64,000 nt of DNA from Panicum virgatum (taxonomy: Eukaryota > Streptophyta > Magnoliopsida > Poales > Poaceae), in assembly GCF_016808335.1 (NCBI RefSeq), contig NC_053149.1, positions 22,004,451 to 22,068,450 on the forward strand. Reading direction: 5' to 3'. A program made the translations under genes and the position numbers. Positions 55,906 through 64,000 of the stretch are shown here, in pieces. Under the pieces are notes generated by a model, which ran no database searches, had not been told where the DNA came from, and saw only the letters and a list, made by a program, of their open reading frames with translations. Position 1 is the stretch's first letter; every line of letters starts with the position of its first letter.

Positions 55906-58900
55906 TGTGACACCCTAGGTGTTTGCACCTTAGTGTTGCATACCTTTTATACACCATGTGCTTGTTTTACTTAAAAAGGACCTTTTTGTAATTATAAAAG
56001 GGTATATGTGTAATATTGACTTTATGCAAGGGTCTTTCTATAGCTTAATTTGAATTGAATGTGTAATTGTTGCTTTTGTGGAGGGTTTATTTGCAAAATG
56101 TAGTGCAATGATTACATGGCAGAAAATCCTGCACTTTGATCTACATTTGAGTTGAAATTGCATTGAAAAAGACAAAGTTCCTTAGAATTCAAATTTCCTT
56201 CTATGTTTTTCAAAATAACTCTTGAATCTTTGATCAAATGAGTTTTTACACAACATCAAAGTTGTAGATCTTGAAAAATGGGACAACTTTCATTTTGGGA
56301 ACTTTTTCATTTGAGCTTTGGTTTGAAAGTTATTGCCAGTTTACAGTTTGGCCCCTGGAACTTTTGGAAATTGCAAAATAGTCCTCATCTTCTTCTCCAG
56401 CCTGCTTGCCTGCTCTGCTCTCCTCTGCTGCCGCCGCTGTCCCGCGCCGCCCGCCGTCGTGGGCTGCCCCCAGGCCACCTCCTGCTTGCTGAGCATCCCC
56501 ACGCGTCGCGCCCAAGCCTTCTCGCCGCCCTATCCCTTTGCGCTGTGCCCTCCCCGCTCTGCCACGCAGCGCAGACCGACCGCGCGGCCGCCACCTCGTT
56601 GCCGCCATGGAGGACTCGCTGCAGCACCCCAGCTCCTATCCTCTCGCGCGCACCAGTACCAGGAGGACCCCCTCGTTCCATTCCCCTCACCCATTCGTCA
56701 GTTCTCCACCCCCACACCCCAGAACACCGCCGCCGCTCCACCACGAACCCCGGCGAGCTCACCCACACTGCGGAGCCATCATTCCAGAGCAGCTCCAACC
56801 CTACAGCCCCCACCATTAGCCGCGCCTCGACCTCGCGCAGCTCCCCAGCCCTTTCCCCTCGCCTATTCACCACCGGAGTCACCCCGCCGCCGTGCTCCGA
56901 GCTCGCAAGCCGCCGCTCACCGTCGACACGCCATCTCCGGCCCTCCTCTCGAGCTCCAAAGCCGTCCAGAGGTCCGCGTTGGCCTGCTGATCTTTTTCCC
57001 CAACTCCACCCTCGCCGCCGACGCTCACCGTCGCCGGATTCGGCCGGTCAACGTCGCTCCCCCTCTCTGACCTTGGCTAAGGACCTCGGGTTGGAATTCG
57101 AAGAAGCCCAGGGGGCTGTCTGCAAACCCAAGACACATATGAATAGTGCCTTCAGGGACTTGTTTGTTAGGATTTGCTGTAAACTTTGAAATTTAGTATA
57201 AATTCATAGGAAATTCGTAAAATAGCAAATCTTGATGTTTTGGAATCCTCTTGAAGATATCTTTGCAGTAGAATCATAAAATGTTAGGCTTTCGTTGCAA
57301 TTTTTTGCTGAAAAGTTTGATTTGTGTTACTAGTGCATAAATATTAGTTGATTTTATCTTTTTCTTAACTACTGTTTGAAGACTTGTCTTGCTCTGAAAT
57401 TTTTATGGTGAAGTTTTCATGTGGTTGTAGTGTTTTTATAAAAATTCCATGGTCAGTTCTCTTGTGTAGCATTTTCGTTGATTTAATGATTGTTTAATAT
57501 AATTTAATTATGGTAAATAGTTTCTTTTCATAATAAACCATGAAAATATTTTTCAGGGATATTCTTTACTATTATAACTTGTTCATAAAGTTTTAGCATT
57601 AGTTCATGAACATAACAGGACCTAAAAATGAATCTTGCTAAACTGATGTCTGTTTTGTTTATTTTATCAGAATTAATTCTCTATAAGTAAAATCATGAAA
57701 AATTCACAGTAGGTATACCATGTGTGTTTCGATCTCCTGTTAAATTTTCAGGTGTTTCACACCTATAGTTTGGTCTGTATAATTCAAGCTTGTTCTAGAT
57801 GTTATCTGAGTGAATGAATTATTCTGAATAAATGGCTACATGTTATGGAATGATTTTTACAGGGTAGATTACTTTGTTCATTTTCTGTTTAGTGTAATTT
57901 TGGCAGAATTTATTACTGTTTTTACTCTGAGTAGTTGATTTATTAGCAAACTATGTTTTGTTTGTTATAGAAAACCACCCCCACTTGTTTATGGAGTAGT
58001 CCACTTCATTTGTGCTGTTGATCATGATGCCTTGTGTAGTTAAATTTGTTAGTTAACTACTCTATAAACGATTGCCCATGTGTTATGATTGTTTGCCAGT
58101 TGTTAGCCTACAACTTTACCATGGTATGAGTGTATAATGTCACCTCTTGCATTTCATATAGATACGACTACTTTGACGGACGGGACGTACGAGTTGATCC
58201 CGGAGTCTGACGGAGGTGATCCAGAAGTCCAGGTGAACACAGCTGAACTAACTGAAGCCCCGAACCAAGGTTCGGAAGAGCCCAAGGCTGTGTTAGCTAG
58301 CGACTACTGAGAAGGCATGCCCCGGACATAACCCAGTTTTCAAATTATGCACTTTACTATTATTTACTTGTGCATTTACAGTTCTTAGGAGTTGAATTGA
58401 AACCCTAGATGCATGATCTTAGAAACCCTTTGTACTGAACACTAGAGTTGAGTTCGATTACTTGCTATGCTAATAGAATCGGTAAAAGTCGGGTGATTGC
58501 CTGCCACTCGCAAGCTTTATAGGAGTTACTTGTTTTACTTACTGCTATAACCATAAGGACCACGGATGGACTTGTTGAAGTTCATCTGTGTTGACAAAAC
58601 TGATAAGGTCGCGGTGTGTGGTAGTGGTGGTTAAGTTTTTGAAAGTACTAGCCACATGCCATAAATATGGTACGCGGTAAGCCTAGTAACCGATTGGACC
58701 GGGGAGTGGACATTACCTCTCACTCTCTCTTAGAAATAGGTTTTTATATGTTATTGTTGATCAACACCACGGCTACAAGGGAGGAAGTTGGTGCCCTATA
58801 GTCGGGGAGAGTGACTCTGTCCATAAGCCGGAAAGAAAGGCAAACGGTTGTTTGGGAACGACCGATGTTGTTCCAGACGTGTGTGTTAGGTTTGCCTTGC

Positions 58901-59731
58901 AAGGTTGAAATTCGATTCGAATCGTCTGCTTCCCACAGTTTGGGACTGTTTGATCTTTTTGCCACACAGAGTAATAAGAGCAACATTACTTTTATTAATC
59001 TTGATGTTTTCTTAAAGTTTTACCATGGTTGAATTAGATTAGTTGCTTACATAGACTGGTTAATCAACTAGAATATGGAAAGCTAAAATATGACCTTAAG
59101 GACCTACTCTTTATTGCTTTTCAGCAAAGGAAACCAGAGCCTCTCAAAAACCCTGCATAGTCTAGCTAAAGTGGGTTTAGTAGACCCGTTGACGGTTAAG
59201 TCTTGCTGAGTATTAGAATACTCAGCCTTGCTGTTGAACTCTTTTTCAGGTATGAGTTTCGAGGACCAGATAGCTAGCTTGACCTATCCCTGCTCTTTAC
59301 CTTTTGGCTGGTCGGTTGAGTGGGATCTGTCTGCGACCGGCAATGAGGCCGATGAGTGATACCTTGCTTGGGCTAGCTTGGTATGCTTTGCAACGTGCTG
59401 TAGATGCCGTGTTTTATCTTCCGCTGTCTTTATACTCTTAAGTTAAACTTATGGTTTGTATAACTGTTTCTTTTTAAGTTTGGTTCTGTATTAAGTACTT
59501 TTAAACTGGTTTGTAATAACTGCTATGCCTGTGATGTAAAAGTTGTGGTTGTAATACCTCTAGACTCGCCTTCGTGCGGGGTATGCTTGTTCGATCCAAA
59601 ACCGGTGGTTGTATCGGGACGTTACCCGACAGACCAAGGATTGTTCCGTTTGAAGTGCGTTTGAGCCGGTGTTGCCTTTATGGTGATGGCCAGCGCACTT
59701 GAGCCGGAATAATTCAGGTGGTTCTGCCACA
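55906..59731 (+). repeat. Gypsy-2 3' LTR
   Basis: 3826 bp, the complete form of the LTR. The 58812-59510 block missing from the left copy includes CTCAGCCTTGCTG and TCAGGTATGAGTT phrases. Confidence 0.95.
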
Positions 59732-59736
59732 CCCGC

Positions 59737-60582
59737 ATACTGTCACTACATGAGGATAATCGGTAACGAACAACAAGAACACGATAGTTGATGTAATCTA
59801 AGTAAACCATGCAAGAGCAAAGTAAACCCAAAGCCAAGTCGCAACCTATTAAGCATCAAAATATCACCAACAAGAATCATGGTAGATCAATCTCATAAAG
59901 GATTCGGCAATTACAACTCAAGATCTCCTTACAACCCCATGAACAAATGAGGACTTTACCCCATGAAGCTAGGCGAAGTGTAGTCGATCATGGTGATGAA
60001 ATCTCCGGCAAGGGATGGATCCCTTGCTGTCCTCCAACTTGCAGCGGCGCCGAGGGACGATGAGGCCTCCGGTGTCGCCTTTCTCTTGTGTCTAACTCGA
60101 ATGGATCTCTGGAAATCGTCTATGGATGCTCTCCTCCGGGTGCCCTCCTCTCTTGCCGGCGGCTTTGGGGTATTTATAGGCAGATATGGTCGATGGTTTT
60201 GGTAAAACACAGGCTAGGGTTGATGAATACTTCGCGCTGAAGAAAACTGAGGCCGATTGGGCTCCGAAATGGGCTAGCCCGGCCGGCCTAAAGGGCTCCA
60301 GGCCGGCCGGCCTGGGCTCTTTCTGGCCCCTTTCGGCTCGATCTTTCGCGTGCGGGCTCTTCTCCTTATTCCTCATCTTAGCCCAGTTGTGACCCTGCGT
60401 CAAAACATCTCCGAAAATGTCCAATTTCCTGCCAAAATGTAACATGCTCCAAAATCCAAGACAAAATCAAAAACGGTCAAGTTCAGGTGCCAAGTGGCGG
60501 GTTAGTACATGAATCATCCCGAAGAATTTACCAAAATCTCTCCTAATTGTATAATAAAATCGTTACTTAAGGAGCGCCAACA
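59737..60582 (-). repeat. Athila-3 3' LTR, proximal piece
   Basis: Ends TTAAGGAGCGCCAACA on the plus strand, next to the polypurine tract. Contains two GGCCGGCC blocks (60281, 60301). Confidence 0.75.
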
Positions 60583-62320
60583 TTCCCCCATGCTTAGCTT
60601 TTGCTCGTCCTCGAGCAAATCAAATCATCAAGTCCTTCCATGGGTTGCTCGAGAGTTCTCAAACTGCAAAATTTTATGCAAACAAGTCTAACAATATTTC
60701 TTCAAATAAAGGTCAGAGGAGCAGCGAGGATAATCATATCATGGGCGTTCAAAAACTCATCCAATATTACTCCACGACTCTTACCTTTAGCCGGCAACTT
60801 GAATAATGACAACACTTGCTTTTCTTGCCATCCTCGGAGGTTTTTTTTAGTTTTTAGAAGCAAAATACCCTGCAACAAAGGTTAGACCAAAAATTCTTGC
60901 ACAAGTCCTTTCATGTCTCTTGATATAAGTGGCTATCCTATTATTATTTGGAAACACTCATCTCCCAAAAGTCTCTCAAGTATAAAGTGGGGCTATAGGT
61001 GAGGCTAGCAAAGTATATACATATATTGTCAAATTAAGAAAACCTTCTAATGATTGCTTACCTTCCGAGTCAGTGATCATGAGAGTTTCTCCATAATGTA
61101 AAGGGTTCAAGGGTAAGAAGATTTAGAACGGTGGACATGTGCAAAGGCATACAAAAATATTGACTTCAAGGCACAAGCGTCGTCCTCGTTGTCGGATTGT
61201 ACATGATTGGAATTGAGGATATTGTTCTCAAACAACAAGGTGATATCTCTTTGCACTTCTCTAACCATAGAATCCCTTCATTTATTCTTTTCTTCTCTTC
61301 TCATACATTTTTTCTTTCTTTCTTTCTCCCAAATTTTCTTTCTCTTTTCCGAACCTATTCATAGGACACTTTCTATAAAACATAGATAGGCAAATCTCCG
61401 AAGTGGCTCCCTGAATTTTTTGGAGCCCGAGCCGAGGCCAGAGGGGGCTAGGCCAGCCGGCCTGGGGCTTTCCCAACTCGGCTTCGGTCCATCTTTCTAG
61501 TACTCTTTACTTTCTTCATCCCAAAATTATGTTTTATACAAATCATGCGTAGGAACAGAACGTATCCTCATAATTGGGTTGTGGTCAAGGCAAAGGATAA
61601 TAAACAATATAATCTCGGGTTCAGGTTTCGGAATCCGGTAGATCTCATGAGTTGTTCCAATGAGGAATTCTCATTACCGAATATTGACGGGGCTAGCAAT
61701 TCAGAGATGAAAAATACGGACACGATCATTGCTCAAAATTAAAACTCCCAAGAGAAAGAAATCCTAACTCAACTCAATGCACATCCAATGCTTATGGTGG
61801 AATGAATATAGCTTGTGGATGATAGGATTTTACTCTCGACTTGTCAAGAACTTGATCAACCTTATGTTTGTATGGGTTTTATTATTTTTATAAAATTAAA
61901 TTCCTCCAAATCATGCCTTACTCGCAAGTATAATCAAAACCAAGCACTAGATCAAAGCTCAAGTGTGGGTATTAACATGGACAAATAATTTACTAAGCTC
62001 CACAAATAAGAATTAATTTTCATGTCAACGCTCGTGAACAATTGCTTTAAAGAAAATAAAGTAAAACTGAATGCATAAATAAAATTGCACGATCCAACAA
62101 AAAAAAAGACTCTTTTTATTTTGTTTTCATGACTCAACACTAATTTAAGACTCACTCTCACACGTGCGAAATTAAAGACAAGCACACGATGAACTTTCGA
62201 CTAAACAAAGACTAACAAAATTCAATCTACGAGCCATTACGCCTCTTCCCCCATGCTTAGATTATGCGGTGCCCTCGTCGCAATGATATAAAAGAACGGG
62301 TGTGACGCTCGTCGGTGTTC
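60583..62320 (-). other. Athila-3 3' non-coding tract
   Basis: Bounded by the minus-strand motif CTAAGCATGGGGGAA at both ends (60583-60596 and 62246-62260). It holds T-rich runs, a GGCCAGCCGGCCTGG block (61451) and no convincing gene. Confidence 0.65.
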
Positions 62321-63118
62321 TCAATGGCACCTAGGGCAATTGCATCTAGGGTACCCTCCTCCTCCTTGCTTTTGTAGATCTCCGACCATCCCGAATAACT
62401 TCCTTATGCTGCGGAGAAGGAAGTTGTAATCTCTTTCGACCAAGCTCTCGATGTCGTCCATCCTTCGATCCATTGCCACGAGTTGATCGTGGCACCTATC
62501 GATGGTGGCATGGAGATCCACAATTTCATTGCGGCACTTGAAACAGCACCCGAAGTGATGGCCGCCGCGGTTGGGGCTGTCGTCCTCGGGCTCGTCGTCG
62601 TCCTTCTTCTTCTCCTTGCCGCTGTCAGCTCCGGAGGGGTCATCTTCCTCCCTTCTCTCCTCTTCAGCCCACCGCGGCCAATCATCGTAGTCACGACCGG
62701 TGGCGCCCCATGAACCGGGGCTCATGTAGTTCTCCCAATCGCTGTCCCCCACATAGTCCTTCGGCTCCGGGGTGTGCTCGATGTAGTTTTTCCTTTTAAC
62801 TCCGAGAAGGCGCAAGGAACGCCTAGGTGCGGGTGGCTCTTTGTCTTGTCGCGTCTCGCCCTCGTCTTCATTACTGATGACGACGACCACCCTTTGGGCT
62901 TGAGCTAGCTTCTCCTTGCACCACAGAGGGCCCTTCCCTCCGATGCTCATCCGTGCTTGGGTATTAAATTTCTTCGGAGGGGCCTTCGCTTCACATCGCT
63001 TTGCTTCGACAAGGAGGGGTGTCGCACCGGTTGCCGAGATGGGGCTAGGCATCTGCTGCTTTGGCGTGGGGGTGTCGGGCGCCATGCCCCTCTCCTTGAT
63101 CTCCATCACTGCAATCAT
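62321..63118 (-). CDS. Athila-3 env-position protein, unknown function
   Basis: An uninterrupted 265-codon frame beginning MIAVMEIKERG; the same frame stays open upstream, so the start is uncertain. The protein is hydrophilic: a basic N-terminal half with a PRRSLRLLGVKRK cluster, an acidic DDEPEDDSPN stretch, a CCFKCRNE cysteine cluster, an amphipathic helical part (DRRMDDIESLVERDYNFLL) and a Cys-rich end RCNCPRC. No signal peptide or membrane segment is seen, so an envelope function is not supported. It lies between the integrase end and the G-rich motif at 62246, the usual place of the third gene in Athila elements. It could be a nucleic-acid-binding protein; that is inference. Confidence 0.55.
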   Translation of the reverse strand: MIAVMEIKERGMAPDTPTPKQQMPSPISATGATPLLVEAKRCEAKAPPKKFNTQARMSIGGKGPLWCKEKLAQAQRVVVVISNEDEGETRQDKEPPAPRRSLRLLGVKRKNYIEHTPEPKDYVGDSDWENYMSPGSWGATGRDYDDWPRWAEEERREEDDPSGADSGKEKKKDDDEPEDDSPNRGGHHFGCCFKCRNEIVDLHATIDRCHDQLVAMDRRMDDIESLVERDYNFLLRSIRKLFGMVGDLQKQGGGGYPRCNCPRCH

Positions 63119-63546
63119 GGCTCTTACGCTCGCTGGAACGGCTTGTCGACGTCTCTCACGAGGCGGTGGTGTAGATTGAAAAGTATGAGAGAATAGATCT
63201 AAACTACGCCTCTATTTAAGTCCTGAAAAGACTTGGACGAGAAGTCCAATATCTCTGCGGTTTTGGCATGCGAAATCTATAAGGCACAGGTTTAAAATTT
63301 CCTTATCTCGTACCTACCAAAAATCGAGACCGAGTCGCACACGAGGTGGCTCAGGCCGGCCGGCCTAGGGGTGTTGGGCCGGCCGGCCTAGGGGGTTTTT
63401 CGACTCCCTGGACTCCAGGTTTTTTCGAGATGCCCACCAACAAATTATGAGCCTATGTTTTACTCAAAGTTCATCCAGAATAAAAATAAAACTACGAAAA
63501 TAAAATCTAAAAGAGAATATTTACAAACTTACCTTGCTTAATGTCG
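63119..63546 (-). other. Spacer between integrase and the env-position gene
   Basis: No gene. Contains two blocks of (G)GCCGGCCGGCCTA (63353-63366, 63377-63390) and a TATTTAAG-like element near 63215. Confidence 0.5.
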
Positions 63547-64000
63547 TTAGGCTTGATGTTCCGGTTCCTCATCCATGGTGTATATGTCGATGTAATGAAG
63601 GGGCACGACGTCGGGCTCCAAGAATACCTTTAGTCGCTGTCCGTTCACCACATATTGGTCGCCTTTCACATCCATGATTGTCACCGCTCCCGTAGGTGAA
63701 ACTGAGTGTACGATGTACGACCCATCCCATTTTCTTTGTAATTTTCCTTTGCCAAAAAGTTTGAATCTTGAATTGTTGAGTAGTACCTTGTCTTCTTCTT
63801 TGAATTCCTTGTTTTGTAATCGCTTGTCGTACCATCTCTTCATCCTTTCTTTGTAAATTGTTGCACTATTGTATGCTTCCAATCTTAACTCCTCCAATTC
63901 GCTTATTTGGATTCTCCTTTTAATTCCAGTGGCTTCCGCATCAAAGTTCATCTCCTTCATCGCCCAATACGCCTTATGTTCTAACTCAACCGGCAAGTGG
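63547..64000 (-). CDS. Athila-3 pol, integrase C-terminal end (partial)
   Basis: The minus-strand frame is open at the right window edge and ends at 63547. It reads LPVELEHKAYWAMKEMNFD, then a region with RWYDKRLQNKEF and KVLLNNSRFKLF, and GQRLKVFL near the end. This is the end of the integrase core and the C-terminal DNA-binding part of Athila-type gypsy integrases, which join cDNA to the chromosome. No break is seen in the visible 150 codons. Catalytic residues and the rest of pol lie outside the window. Confidence 0.85.
   Translation of the reverse strand, partial: HLPVELEHKAYWAMKEMNFDAEATGIKRRIQISELEELRLEAYNSATIYKERMKRWYDKRLQNKEFKEEDKVLLNNSRFKLFGKGKLQRKWDGSYIVHSVSPTGAVTIMDVKGDQYVVNGQRLKVFLEPDVVPLHYIDIYTMDEEPEHQA

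Larger units (their letters stand above)
45444..59731 (+). mobile_element. Chromodomain Ty3/gypsy retrotransposon 2, full length, with ORF0
   Basis: LTRs 45444-48550 and 55906-59731 start TGTGACACCC and end CTGCCACA. The target duplicate CCCGC lies at 45439-45443 and 59732-59736. The order is primer site, structured leader, ORF0, gag-pol, polypurine tract. The left LTR lacks about 700 bp (right copy about 58812-59510), with a short filler at the break (48313-48330). RT, integrase and protease motifs are intact but the frame has four stops and one frameshift. Confidence 0.95.
45093..64000 (-). mobile_element. Athila-type element 3, 3' part, split by gypsy 2
   Basis: On the minus strand from the right edge: integrase end, env-position gene, non-coding tract, polypurine tract, then the 3' LTR (60582-59737 plus 45443-45093, about 1.2 kb), split by gypsy 2. 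The LTR runs TGTTGGCGCTCCTTAAG ... CTAAGGAGCGTCA on the minus strand. Confidence 0.75.

Noticed and set aside
62321..63118. Envelope glycoprotein
   Set aside because: No signal peptide, membrane segment or cysteine pattern of an envelope protein; only its position suggests env.

Overview
The window looks like repeat-rich intergenic DNA from a grass (Poaceae, probably panicoid; inferred). Everything I can identify is transposable-element DNA, with no intact host gene, rRNA, tRNA or CRISPR. The grounds are a tnp2/Ulp1-type CACTA transposon with TTAGTACCGG subterminal repeats, two large chromodomain Ty3/gypsy elements, Athila-type gypsy elements primed by a tRNA-Asp-like site, and a Ty1/copia element primed by initiator tRNA-Met.

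Layout. (1) 1-11466, minus strand: a CACTA transposon whose far end lies left of the window. It carries a degenerate tnp2 transposase, and downstream of that a second gene encoding a proline-rich protein with a C-terminal Ulp1-type cysteine protease domain. Each gene has its own TATA box beside a copy of the subterminal repeat array. The leader holds two long foldback (hairpin-forming) sequences and a tRNA-derived SINE with a perfect 16-bp target duplication. (2) 11467-18542: fragments, including a GC-rich element that seems to carry a piece of an arogenate/prephenate dehydratase gene, an LTR-like remnant and a MITE-like end. (3) 18543-24659, minus: a complete non-autonomous copia element with gag but no pol, and target duplication GTTAG. 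(4) 24960-26011 plus 37985-41188, minus: an Athila-type element with gag-protease only, split by (5) 26012-37984, plus: a full-length chromodomain gypsy (target duplication TTCTC) whose gag is interrupted by an apparent 111-bp spliceosomal intron. (6) 41189-45092, minus: an Athila-type LTR, 3' tract and env-position gene. (7) 45093-45443 plus 59732-64000, minus: a third Athila-type element, whose 3' LTR is split by (8) 45444-59731, plus: a second chromodomain gypsy (target duplication CCCGC) with an extra ORF0 upstream of gag and a leader full of stem-loops.

The insertions are nested: gypsy 1 inside Athila-1, and gypsy 2 inside the LTR of Athila-3, which itself sits in the env-position gene of Athila-2. 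Almost all ORF breaks are nonsense codons explicable by C-to-T or G-to-A change (CAG, CAA, CGA or TGG to stop), which suggests decay of methylated DNA. The most interesting items are the two CACTA leader foldbacks, which are candidate small-RNA precursors; the gag intron, which is absent at the same site in gypsy 2; the ORF0 with its stem-loop leader; and the protease-encoding CACTA gene. All functions are inferred from sequence alone.
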